Shown here: piece by piece, positions 44,301 through 52,535 of the stretch
Layout: each line of letters starts with the position of its first letter
Numbering within the stretch: position 1 is the stretch's first letter
From: Aurelia coerulea
Lineage: Eukaryota > Cnidaria > Scyphozoa > Semaeostomeae > Ulmaridae
Direction of reading: 5' to 3'
Length of the DNA: 64,000 bases
Assembly: GCA_039566865.1 (NCBI GenBank)
Contig: CM076949.1
Location: forward strand, 620,001-684,000
Position numbers and translations under genes: made by a program
Notes under the pieces: generated by a model
What the model was told of the DNA's origin: nothing
Seen by the model: only the letters and a program-made list of their open reading frames with translations
Database searches by the model: none

Positions 44301-46868
44301 GTCTATTAGTTATCAGTGAGAAGATTTATCGAATTTTCTACGAAATATCGATCTTTTTACGAGGCTAGAATTTCACTTTCAACGGCTTCTTATAAAGTTG
44401 TGTAATTATTTGTTCTTCTTTGATATTTTTATTTCAAATTTGTTTAAATCTCTTCTGAACATATTTCAGCTGTGTTACCATCAGATAAGATCGTACTTTG
44501 CAAGAAAGAGAGAAAAGAGTCTTCAATGTGCATTACATGGGCAGCTAAGGGATTTTGCAGAAAGCGGCCTGATGCTATGCGAAGATTATGTCCCAAAGCA
44601 TGTAAATTGTGTGGTGAGAAATTTTCCTCTTTTTCATTTTGATATGCCGCAAAGCGATTTCATACTAATTTTCTTTATGGTTAAATACACATATGTTTCT
44701 ATAAAAGTGCTCCTAAGAAACTCAACTCTCATATCGGTACAAGATTAAGAAACTCTAGTACTGGGGAAGTATAACTCAAGATACTTTTCATTTTGATAAA
44801 AGAAATCCGCAGCATTTTACTTTATTAAAACAGTTTCAAATGTCAAAAACACTCCTAAAATCGTCGATCAAAGTTGTCAGCAATCAGGCCCGTAGGAAGC
44901 GGAGGGGGAAGATAACTTTGAAAACAATGGTGCTACGTCACAAGAATTAATTAGATGTATTGTTCTCCATTGTTTAAGAACAATTGCCTTCCAATCAGAA
45001 TCTGTCCTGAACTTGCTCTAAGTCTCGCTCTTGATCAATAAACAAACGGGAGGGGAAAGGGAAGTCTGTCCATAGCCTCACCACACAAGGACCCTCAACT
45101 TATGCTCATCTAATTGAAGTGAATTGATGTTGTTGTTGTCGCTTCAGTGAGGTAGTTATAGCGTCCATCAGTCTATCAATAGCGATAACCTACGAACATA
45201 TAATCAGTCTAGTTTGTCCATCTGATCATTCAAACCTTGTATAGGTATAAACAGAGACTGCCATTTAATCGTGTACACTTTGAACTGTCGTTCAGCTTCT
45301 TTTGTCTCTGTCTGTTTCATTTTATCACAAGGCTGCATTTTTAGCTAATCTAATCGAGGACTTGGGCCTGTTTTGGAGCATTTTGAGATGAAGCATTTTG
45401 ATATAATCGTGCGCCTGTAATTTGAGAGACACTACCGATCTTGAAAAGCTAAATTTTCTTCTCTAAGTTAATATGTTAGCTGCATAAGCATTAACAGTTT
45501 ATAGGAATTGGATCAAGGGTTTGAGAGGTACGCACTTTCAAACATCTGAACATTTCTCTGACTCGCCCGATACGATGATAAAGGACGGTACAAGTACAAG
45601 TTCTTTCTGACTCAGCCGACATATATAAGCCACAAAATCCCCACCTTCTTATATGCTTCTTGTTTGTTTATTATCAAAATACTTTCCTTCTCAGCTGCTC
45701 AAGCCGCAAAACAATCTTGTCATTATTCCAAGTTTGGTTGTTGTTTAGATAATAAAACAACTTGTCTTGGAACTGATTATAAAGGATGTCCGAAAAGTCC
45801 TGGTGAGTTTAATTAGCATTTACTTCCATCATTTATAGAAAGATTCAAACAAAATTGTAATGTACTCCCAATTGTTTCTTTGAAAACATTGTACTCAAGT
45901 ACAGTAAAAACCCGCACATAAGAACCTAAGATTTTGAACTCAGCCTGTTTAGGTTCTTATGCAATGAGGCACATCTAGTAATCAGGATGTAGGTTCTTAA
46001 TATAGGAAAATATGTGAATCTAAATCTTAACCAAACTTATTTGCACTCTTGGCCCTGACAATTTCAACCCAATCTTACCCAGTTTACCCCTGCAGGCCCT
46101 GCCTATCACAGTTCTGTAAGGAATGTTTTGGAGTTCACGAAAGAGGCTGATTGGCAAAAATGTTGCATTTGTTTCCCAATGAATGAATAAGACCCTTTAT
46201 TAAGAACCTAGTTTAGATATCAGCCTGAAATGGTTCTTATTTATTGGGTACAAAATATATTATTTCAGGCTGTAGGTTCTCAACAGATGAAGGTTCTTAT
46301 GTGCGGGTTTTTACTGTATTGTGGAGCCCCATTTCGATACTGTTGTTCTGTATGGGGTTGTTGTGTCACAACTGAAATTAATCAGCTCCAAAAGCTTTAA
46401 AACAGAGCTGCTTGATGCCCCTCGAACTACAGTAAGGGATGCTCTCTCCTCGATTAGTATAGCTATTGAGAGAGTTCCCTCCTTTAAGTAATTCCCTCCA
46501 TACAATTTATCTTATTTGTTTCCAATTTATTGGCTATTATTGTATTAATTTCCTGTATTGTATTATTATTAATTTTCTGTTGGTTAATATTCTGGTAGTT
46601 TAATCCTTTGTGGTTATGATAGATTGTATGTAGTAGTGGAATTTAAAATATAAACTGAACTGAGCAGTACCACTTCCATTGTACTCTCTCTTATGATTAT
46701 CATATAAGTATCATTTTCTGTCTAATTGTCAATACCAAATTCTCTTTTTTAGCGTGCCGAGATTTCTCAAAAGTATTCTGCAGGCGATTTGTCTCAATTT
46801 GTGGAGCAAATAATCATCAAGAGAGGATGAGACATTACTGTCCTGTCTCGTGTAACCTTTGCGTTTAA
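26314..46868 (+). CDS. Secreted modular protein: five ShK-type domains, one follistatin-Kazal module, two 'GCC' papilin-like motifs; nine exons
   Basis: Exons are 26314-26389, 38095-38265, 40388-40474, 41353-41463, 42169-42282, 43524-43766, 44470-44613, 45695-45802 and 46753-46868; the frame is open throughout (389 residues, TAA). Every intron is phase 1, and each exon encodes one module: signal peptide (1-25), ShK1 (Cys 46, 55, 64, 75, 79, 82), a C..S.YGCC...T.A.G....GC motif as in papilin (83-111), ShK2 (Cys 114-148), ShK3 (149-186), FOLN/Kazal (187-267), ShK4 (268-315), a second GCC motif (316-351) and ShK5 (352-389). ShK domains occur in channel blockers, metalloproteases and matrix proteins; Kazal modules often inhibit serine proteases. 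None of the ShK units shows the adjacent Lys-Tyr pair of channel-blocking ShK. An extracellular protease-inhibitor, matrix or venom role is therefore open. Exon 1 is far from exon 2, so its assignment is the weakest point; matching phase supports it. Confidence 0.85.
26694..26988. mobile_element. P-family element copy in intron 1
   Basis: TTTTTTATAAGGAACGAAGAA, 'GGGCCAGTACTGAAAGTTTCTTA' and 'GAGTACTCAGAGTTTCTTA' lie in the opposite orientation to P1. The right edge is 'TATGAGAGTTGAGTTTC..AAAAGTACGTGT'. Confidence 0.6.
27566..27955. mobile_element. Complete MITE P1 (390 bp)
   Basis: CCAATACACGTATTTTTTCT and AAAAAATACGTGTATTGG are inverted ends. The inner arms read AAGAAACTCAACTCTCAGAT and ...CAGTACTGGCCCAAATTCTT. 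Fragments of this family occur at 22390, 26694, 28986-29060, 33318-33425, 42552-42660 and 44690-44830. Confidence 0.78.
28195..28608 (+). pseudogene. 3' fragment of a non-LTR retrotransposon (reverse transcriptase C-terminus)
   Basis: The frame encodes ERALRFLYNDSSSSYDE, a TAA at 28252-28254, then in the same frame LLSKAGKCTMR, ...LGPQIWNALPKEIQ... and TFKRLIKQWDGP ending CSCSVCS. This order (RALRF.YND, SYEELL, LGP.LWN.LP, FK..IK.W.GP.C.C..C) is that of the C-terminal tail of CR1/L2/jockey-like LINE proteins. The reverse transcriptase core is absent, so the copy is 5'-truncated. The stop sits in a roughly 21-bp insertion between two short inverted AGTAAGTC/GACTTACT sequences. It is a dead copy lying in intron 1 of the ShK gene. 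Confidence 0.75.
29513..29540. repeat. (CT)n microsatellite
   Basis: A run of about 14 CT units, interrupted once by CG. Confidence 0.9.
30134..30480. mobile_element. N-family element, right end lost
   Basis: 'ACCGTAAAATCTCTATTAAGCCCC' and repeated 'CCCCTCTCTA' open it. Its interior (CAAAGATTTTCCATTGATTT, GACTCGTAAAATTGTATG) matches the complete copy at 58131. The expected inverted right end is missing. Confidence 0.6.
32085..32180. repeat. Q-family end fragment
   Basis: 'CTTTAAAGAGCCATTGTCACCCAGGGTCCTTTGCAGGCC' repeats the left end of Q1, including its internal duplication of the GGTCCTTTGC block. Confidence 0.6.
34601..34664 (+). repeat. Single copy of the ~82-bp unit that is tandem at 37693
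   Basis: 'ATAATTGACACTGACAAAATATT', then 'CAAATAGTTAAAAACCC' and 'TTCTCCACTGGGGAGGTTCCT', in the same orientation as the array at the far side of FB2. It ends exactly where FB2 begins. Confidence 0.75.
34955..35224 (+). pseudogene. Left-arm copy of the FB2 ORF, internally deleted
   Basis: This 89-codon frame is the shortened counterpart of the ORF at 36831-37322. An 18-codon segment is missing after LLAYF. It lies between two short ATTTTG(T/C)C direct repeats in the longer copy, as expected for a slippage-type deletion. The reading frame survives. After FTMVG the sequences diverge, so the C-terminus differs. Confidence 0.35.
35373..35436. mobile_element. Tiny hairpin transposon H3 (64 bp)
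   Basis: TAGCCTGTGTTCTAGACTCC at the left is inverted as GGTCTGGAACACAGGCTA at the right. The perfect 8-bp duplication TTTTGAGC flanks it (35365-35372 and 35437-35444). It is inserted in the spacer of FB2. Confidence 0.9.
35470..35815. mobile_element. N-family element, diverged copy
   Basis: GGGGTGCTTGTCAGC and 'GAGAGGGGGTTTATTCTCAAATGA' at one side, 'GAGGGGCTTACCAGAGAGGGAGGGGTTTATTAGAGAGGGG' at the other, are the G-rich complement of the N family seen at 30134 and 58131, with matching interior words. Confidence 0.45.
36831..37322 (-). CDS. Candidate ORF in the right arm of FB2, unidentified secreted or membrane protein
   Basis: This is an uninterrupted frame of 163 codons, long for non-coding DNA of this composition. 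The Met at codon 17 (37274) is followed by SCSSFAHFVVLFIFHFALCN, a strong signal-peptide or anchor sequence. It continues with a CELNCVDFSK segment, RRRIHSF, a hydrophobic stretch around YFVLSGTILFSEFL and later CAAGFTMVGFALHTVKHVC. The first two thirds lie in the fold-back arm and therefore exist twice; the last third lies in the spacer. No family is recognised. It may be a host gene piece captured by the element or the element's own protein. Confidence 0.3.
   Translation of the reverse strand: MSYCCPHALTHYCLKTMRSCSSFAHFVVLFIFHFALCNCELNCVDFSKAMLLASPRCDFRRRIHSFMLLAYFVLSGTILFSEFLGTNGNFVCAAGFTMVGFALHTVKHVCAPRKLSCRISVADEARFHFLRACYLIEGMFGSYGHGVSPYFVILHAMFRFDLM
37693..37880 (+). repeat. Tandem array of an ~82-bp unit, about 2.3 copies
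   Basis: 'GGGAGGTTCCTGTCATTTTGCATTGCAAGGATAATTGACATTGACAAAATA' begins at 37693 and again at 37775; a third, diverged start (GAAGTTCCTGTCATTTGGC) lies near 37860. A truncated unit lies on the other side of FB2 at 34601. Confidence 0.85.
38842..39268. mobile_element. MITE M2 (427 bp) in ShK intron 2
   Basis: CAGTAAGAACCCGCAAAATAGAAACC at the left and 'GGTTTCTATTTTGCGGGTTCTTAC' at the right are inverted. The interior repeats 'AAGAAAC..TTCAGCCTG' motifs, a variation on the M1 layout. Confidence 0.75.
39480..39660. mobile_element. Short element G, copy 3
   Basis: ATAGACCTCGTAGCTATTCT, 'GAAGCATTTTCGAATATGCACAATAGTGATAGAAG' and 'CTCTATCCAGGCTCTTTTCTGGGAG' follow the family order. The right end is decayed. 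Confidence 0.65.
40287..40340. mobile_element. Tiny hairpin transposon H5 (54 bp)
   Basis: TAGCCCGTGAACGGC and CAGTTCACAGGCTA are inverted ends around a pyrimidine-rich centre. The perfect 9-bp duplication GCAATTTCA flanks it (40278-40286 and 40341-40349). It lies 47 bases before the acceptor of exon 3 of the ShK gene. Confidence 0.85.
42875..43478. mobile_element. Palindromic mariner-like element U2 (604 bp) in ShK intron 5
   Basis: CCGGGTGCGCCAAAATAAAC and GTTTATTTTGGCGCACCCGG form a perfect 20-bp inverted repeat between TA dinucleotides. It matches U1 over its whole length. It ends 45 bases before the acceptor of the Kazal exon. Confidence 0.9.
44120..44306. mobile_element. Short element G, copy 4
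   Basis: CTTACCTTTTAGCTATTTTAC opens it and GGAATAGCTAAAAAGGTCTATT closes it. The inner 'GATCGAGCAATATTTTTATA' and 'AGAGCTTCCATCATTATTGC' blocks correspond to the family in one orientation. Confidence 0.65.
45068..45232. repeat. Dispersed repeat K, copy 2 (inverted relative to 17393)
   Basis: 'GCCTCACCACACAAGGACCCTCAACTTATGCTCATC' and 'TGATGTTGTTGTTGTCGCT' are the reverse complement of the 17393-17555 segment. Confidence 0.7.
45902..46316. mobile_element. MITE M3 (415 bp) in ShK intron 8
   Basis: CAGTAAAAACCCGCACATAAGAACC and 'GGTTCTTATGTGCGGGTTTTTACTG' form a 25-bp inverted repeat with no mismatch, flanked by TA on both sides. It is the best preserved copy of this family. Confidence 0.92.
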
Positions 46869-47334
46869 GAATGCAAGGCAACCTGTCCTCTTCTCCTTCG
46901 CATGTGGTTTGCCGTAGGTGCTTTGAACTTCGTTTGGAACTTCGATTGAATCTGATAACAAAGGATTTGCCCTTGTTTTGCTAAGACATGGTGATCATTA
47001 CACCAAACACAAATTCCTCAGCTGAAGCCAAAGAGCCAATGAAGGCAGCAAGGGCAAATTTTGTAAAACAAAAGTTCAGGTGTCCGAAAGACAAAGAGAT
47101 TTTCCTTGCCGAAGGATAGATTTCACACCTGAGTGCACTCATCAAATCAAAACTGAGAAAGCAAAAAATTATGGTCGGTTGCGTTGAAGGTGTGAAATAT
47201 TTTCTTCAGGCTGCCAAATCGCTTTATCTTAAAAGAAACTGTATCCTTTGTTTCACAAAATTCGCACTTGCTAATTAATGAAGGGAGAGAAATGTTATAG
47301 CAATGACAATTAAAAGTTAGCGTAGGTTCAAAAT

Positions 47335-47480
47335 CTTCAAAAAGGTTGGTGTAAATTCAATGACTTATTTCTTCGAAGTGAATACAGCTTGAAATAACTT
47401 TAGCTTCTTTGCAATATTAATTCTACCGCGAGACTTTTTTGAAACTTCATCAGATATCTAATCCGTAAACGAGAAGAGTG
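47335..47480. repeat. S-family fragment
   Basis: 'GGTTCAAAATCTTCAAAAAGGTTGGTGTAAATTCAATGACTTATTTCTTCGAA' and 'AATTCTACCGCGAGACTTTTTTGAAACTTC' follow the S1 left arm. Confidence 0.5.
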
Positions 47481-47843
47481 AAATCCTAACATTTCCATTT
47501 TGAAATCACTTGTCTTATGCACTGAATGATAATTTTTAGTTTTTGAAAAAAGTTTTGAACAATATTTTTGCAAAGACATCGTTGTCATTTTCGATCAAAC
47601 GTTATGTGTAGAACCTTAGTACACAGATAATTTACACAAGGCCTAACATGGTCCAGAAATGCAGGTTCAATGCTGGGTTTTCTTTATAGCTACATACATA
47701 GATTTGGACTACTCTTATGTCGTAATTAGCATGCAATAAATGTAATTAAGAAACCCCGTTATGTTAGATGAATATTAATGGAAAAGGATTTTCAGTGTAA
47801 ATAGATTTAAGTACATTGACGCTGGAAGATGCCATTTTGCTAT

Positions 47844-48029
47844 AATAGACCTTTTAGCTTTTCTTCAAATCAATCTTATCGAACGATATTGTCCTACATT
47901 TTGCAGAATTTTCGAATTTGCACAAAACTGACAGAAGTTCTAACCCCACTCAGTTGAACCTTTCCTATAAAATTGTAGACAGATATTGGTCGATCCAGGC
48001 TCTATTTTGTAGAATAACTGAACAGTCTG
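47844..48029. mobile_element. Short element G, copy 5
   Basis: AATAGACCTTTTAGCTTTTC opens it, with 'CATTTTGCAGAATTTTCGAATTTGCACAA' inside and 'GAATAACTGAACAGTCTGTT' closing, all in family order. Confidence 0.65.
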
Positions 48030-48041
48030 TTAACTATTGTA

Positions 48042-48525
48042 CCCCATGAAGAGACGTTTTAGCAGTTCTACAAAAGAACCTACATCGAGCTATATCTTCA
48101 TACGTGTTTATCGGAGAAGTTCTGGATCGAGTGACATTTAGCCTACGAGTAGACCCATTATCCTACAGAATAAAGGGTCTACGAAATAAAGAGATAAAGC
48201 TTGCTACGTCTTCTCAATTAATTATGTTAATCCGCTATTCAAATATTGTGTGCAACCTATCTAAACAAAGGCTGCATAAATTAAGTTCTAGAAACCTGGA
48301 ACTGTAGTAGCAAGCTTTCGCTCATTAATTCGTAGACCCTTTTCTCCAGGTGGATAATGGGTCTACACGTAGGCTAGCGACATTTTGATACATTTTAATA
48401 CGAGAGGTTCGACTGAATGGCGTTGAAGCTTCTATCACTATTGTTCACATTCGAACATTCTTCAAAATGTATCAGAAATATTGTTCGCTCCAGATTCCTT
48501 TCTCGAATAGCTAAAAAGTCTATCA
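48042..48525. mobile_element. Short element G, copy 6, split by hairpin H4
   Basis: The left remnant (48042-48138) and right part (48377-48525, ending GAATAGCTAAAAAGTCTAT) together form one G copy. The right part holds 'GTTCGACTGAATGGCG' and 'TCTATCACTATTGTTCACATTCGAACATTCTTC'. Confidence 0.65.
48139..48376. mobile_element. Hairpin transposon H4 (238 bp) nested in element G
   Basis: 'TAGCCTACGAGTAGACCCATTATCC' and 'GGATAATGGGTCTACACGTAGGCTA' are the inverted ends. A second inverted pair (AAGGGTCTACGAA / TTCGTAGACCCTT) lies inside. The flanks GTGACATT and GCGACATT (48131-48138, 48377-48384) match at seven of eight positions. Confidence 0.8.
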
Positions 48526-48928
48526 GGACACAATGGTTTTTCTTGGGTTGCTTATGCTTCCAGTCAATGTTTCGTTCCATTTATATTCTAGTTATATTTT
48601 GAAATGAATTTTTAGATTAAAACTATTTAAGTATAACAGTATGACAAATCGTTGGCCTATTTCTGTTTGAAATTCTTTCTTATCCAACTATGAACGTGTA
48701 CAGCGAGAAAGAGGGTATTCCAAGGTGCCTAACTCGACTCCTTCTCCGAGAGAGAGAGGTAAATGAGAGGACAAATCGAGGGTGATGATAGAAAGTAATG
48801 ACAAAGTAGCTTCAACACTTCAGTTTCAATTCATGTTTGAATCTCAAAGATGTCAGATAAATTATACTTCATATTCCACTTTTGCCGTGTAAAAAGAAAT
48901 TCAGAAAAAACCCCAAACTTTATTGAGA

Positions 48929-49111
48929 ATATACCTTTTAGCTATCCTCCAAAAGAGTCCGAATCGAACGATATTTGCATACATCTGTAGAAGTTTCAAA
49001 TGTGCACAACAAAGATAGAAGATTTAACGCCACTCGATGGAGCCTTTCATACAAATGTATAAAAATATCACTCGATCAAGGCTCTTGTGTGGAATAGCTA
49101 AAAGGTCTATT
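48929..49111. mobile_element. Short element G, copy 7
   Basis: AATATACCTTTTAGCTATCC and GGAATAGCTAAAAGGTCTATT are inverted ends. It lies about 100 bases past the GSAP stop codon, so it may fall within the GSAP 3'UTR. Confidence 0.7.
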
Positions 49112-49214
49112 TTGGCCCTCGCCTTTGGGTGTCTGCAGAATATTTTACAAACTTTTTTGTTTCAATGTTTGTTTATCATTCTGTCTTTCGTAAGCGAGGA
49201 ATCAAAGTTGTCAA

Positions 49215-52200
49215 TTAATGATGATTTAGAAAACTCATTTCTTTGTGAGCTGAAGAAACAACAAACTGGTACTCTTCTTCTGTCAATTGGTTTGAATTAA
49301 TATGTCTTGGATCTGTGCAATCTCCGATACGTATTGAACGTAAAAATGTTTCTAACGGCAAGAACCGTTCAGATTCCGGCATTTCACTCTCTTGTTCCTC
49401 CGCTGTCATGTTGCTCACTGATGAAGTTTCTTCCCCATAAAATCTCCCCAACAATTCTTGAGTCTTAAATCTTCTGGCAATAGGATGATTCCAACCATCG
49501 ATGATTACTTTCCCACGGGCTTTAGGCAATCGAGAAATCAGCTCCATTTTTATGGGGACTGAATCTTGAGTATCAGGGACTTCTGCGATGAATCTCTTTA
49601 CGAACTCAGTTCTCACAGTGAACACAGATGCATTTAAATATTGGATAAACATATGTTGTGGCAAACATCGATATCCCAATGCAATGAATATCCCTTGCAT
49701 ATCCTTGAACTCTGGAAAACACAGCTGAGCTATACAAAGGTGCAATCGTTCAATGATTTGAAACAGGGCGTGATCAGTAGGGCTCGCTTCCTTTTCTAAT
49801 GGCTGGTCATAAACATCTCCTTCCGAATTGTAGCCTAATACTTTGGTTAAATGCCTCCATAAGGATCTCACGATTTTACCGCGGCAAGATGCGTATTCAG
49901 CACATATGTTATGCACTCTGCCTTTATTTTCACGTGGGAAGCAAGTGAGGACATGAGCAGAAACCTTTTCCGTAACGAGCTTTGCCAATGCGTCTTCTTG
50001 ACTTCCTTTATCAGCCATCTTGGTATTGCCTCTTTCTATTACAGTTGGAAAGTCGTCTGTTGTTCTGCTGCTGTCTGTTGAAGATGCAGGACTTCCTGGA
50101 ACAAAGAAGCATCAACCTTCAACAAGCACTTTATTGTGCCCAATTTGTTATGCAGCTGCGGAGGAGCTATACGGGTGTATTGCTCTGTTATTTAGATAGT
50201 TGATGGGAAAGGCTTCATATCAGAGTTTGAGACCTTGTTGTAACCAGTGGGACAAGTAGTTGCTGATTGCACAACAAAGTTAATGTTTCAAAAACAAATC
50301 TCGCAGATTTTGAAAGATGGGTTTTTACGTTGTATTTTCATGTTTTCTACATTGAAAATAGCCTTAAATAACGGACTCATCATATTAAACCCATAAACGC
50401 AACAAAAACACCGAAATCAGTAGAAAGAAGACTGTTAACTCCTTTAAAAGAAACTACAACAAAAATAAACCTGTAACAAGAGAAAAACTGTTAAATCCTG
50501 TAAGAGAAAACCGAATTAAAATACAATAAAATGAAACTCTGAAAAAACCTAGCAATACACAATATTAGCTTTGCACATGAAAGTATAGCAAATTTGCTCT
50601 TAAAGTAGACTCTAACTTGGCGTGAAAATGAAACATAACAAAATTTAAAACCTCACCTGCTCGTGAACGACTAGTTTGCATTTTCTTAATTCTCAAAGTG
50701 GGTGGAGGTTCTTTCTGCTCGATTTGAAGACCTGCAAAAGCAAGCGACTGCAGCGGGAATCTTTTACAATTACTGTCTTGTGACATGACGATGTTTTGCT
50801 TTAAAAATGACCAGTATTCCCTATCCTTGCGTCTTAAAAGTTTGAGAAGCACATCGATCAATTCCGGACGGAATTTCTTGTATGACAGGAAGACAGATCT
50901 TTGGCTTTCGCGATCTCTTTCGACCATCCCTCTGAAGGATTCCGAGCATGAAAATGGCAATGGTTTCAGTAGGAAATAGCTCAACTGATGTTTCATATTG
51001 GCGTATGAGTAACCAACCAGATATTCTTTGAGTAGATCACTGCATTCTATGTTTGCAGGGTCTTGGCATAGGCATTCAACTAGCTTCTTTGCAAACTTCG
51101 AATCTTTCACATGAATGATAGCACAATGAAGAATTGCCAATCTCGTCGTCGATTGTCTTGTTTTGGCGAAGATCTGAATGAGTAATCCGTGATTGAAAGT
51201 GACTTTGTAACTCTTTTGTGAAAGGTTCTCATACAGCAGTATTCCATGATGCATTGCTGGTACGTAGTCCCAGATGACAGGCGTAAAAAGGGAGGTGTTT
51301 GCTGGAATGCCTGAAGGCATTTTTGGGCATGCATCATCAGACAGCAGGATATGATGCATTGGTTCATGTTCACTTCCACAATCAAGAAGATGCATGAAAG
51401 AGCCAGGAAGAAATACCATTAAATAATCACCAAACATTGAGAACAGAAGTCTCTTGCCTGTTACATCACTTGGTTTCATTGATATTGAACAGTTCATTGA
51501 GTAGCCACCATGGATACAACAAACTGTATATGCAATTTTCTCATTTCCCTGCATCATGCTACAAGCAGATATGGTATCATCTTCAAGATGAGGAGTGCTT
51601 TTCCGGCTTTCATCAGAACTCTCATTTCCATCTTCAAACTGATGTTGATAGCAAATCATAAGTGCACCTTTAGTGGATGTCAGTGTCTCAATATTCAAAT
51701 TCATATTTGCAACTACTTGTGCTAGATTCCTTTGAAAGTACTTGACAGTTTGCCTCATTAATTCCATTTCGAATGAGATAGGCAGTTGGAAATTTAAGAT
51801 ATATTTGAATTCACCGCGTTCTGCAAATTGAATTGCATTAAACATAGCTGCTCCATCTTCATCTTCTTCATCTTGTGCATTGAGTTGAATGAAAAACAGT
51901 CGTTGCTCAATTGGATCAAATTTACTCCAAAGAAATTGGCGTACTATCTGCTCGGTCTTTGGTTGTGCACTCATCACAAACCCATCATCCCCTAATTTAG
52001 CAACTGGAATGTGGTACAAACCAATTGATTCTTTATGATGGATAAATAAAAGATGAATTTTTTTGATTGATGGCTGTGTTTTGTATAGAAATTGTACTTT
52101 CTGATATGTATGCCATTCAATATTCAAAGAAAAAACTCTTTTCTGTGGAGCGATTTCTGCCAGGTATGTCTTAAAGATTTCAACTGGGTCCCCGGGGCTT

Positions 52201-52535
52201 GCATTTCCAGGCTCGGATTGCTTCTCTCGGACTGTAAAAGCCAATAAAATAAATTCTTGGCTGACACTTGCATTTACGATATCAATTTCATCATTATGCG
52301 AGAATAACAATTTTGAGACCTGTCTTGTTGTATCAAAGAAGGAGATGTGGGTCTTCCATTTTTTTGATTTGGCAGCTGGCTGCTTGCTATACCATGTGTA
52401 CAATATCAATCCATTTCTCTCTTGACCTACAATTCTTGGATTCGTTTCTTCTATTGACAATGTCTGATCTTTCACTGCTTCAAGGTGTGGTGTTATGGAT
52501 GAGAGAAAGTCAAATTTCTCAACGAATTCAACCAT
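49215..52535 (-). CDS. GSAP: Gamma-secretase-activating protein homologue (pigeon family), two coding exons
   Basis: In vertebrates GSAP is an intracellular protein reported to bind gamma-secretase and the APP C-terminal fragment; its role elsewhere is unclear. Exon 1 is 52535-50657 and exon 2 is 50095-49215, joined in phase 1 (GCAG|GTGAGG donor, TTGTTCCAG acceptor), giving 919 residues against about 854 in human. The start is the ATG at 52535 (MVEFVEKFDFLSSITPHL), which lines up with the human N-terminus. Family landmarks visible are IVGQERNGLILYTW near the start, the WSKFDPIEQRLFFIQL block, LVFLPGSFMHLLD-like text (MVFLPGSFMHLLD), and near the C-terminus LGYRCLPQHMFIQYL, KMELISRLPKARG and FLPLETFLRSI. 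The protein appears intact. Only one coding intron was needed, far fewer than I recall for vertebrates. It is divergent from STYXL1. Confidence 0.9.
50130..50330. repeat. S-family fragment in the GSAP intron
   Basis: 'GCAGCTGCGGAGGAGCTATACGGGTG', 'CAGAGTTTGAGACCTTGTTGTAACCAG' and GTAGTTGCTGATTGCACAAC match inner S1/S3 sequence. Most of the 561-bp intron is otherwise AT-rich. Confidence 0.5.

Larger units (their letters stand above)
46869..49214. other. Intergenic between the ShK gene and GSAP; repeat-rich
   Basis: The two genes converge here. It holds an S-family fragment (47335-47480) and three G elements (47844, 48042, 48929), one of them interrupted by hairpin H4. No further gene was seen. 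Confidence 0.5.

Noticed and set aside
50565..50656. Continuation of the long GSAP frame past 50657
   Set aside because: This tail is read-through of the intron. The GCAG|GTGAGG donor and the phase-matched acceptor at 50095 restore the family C-terminus.
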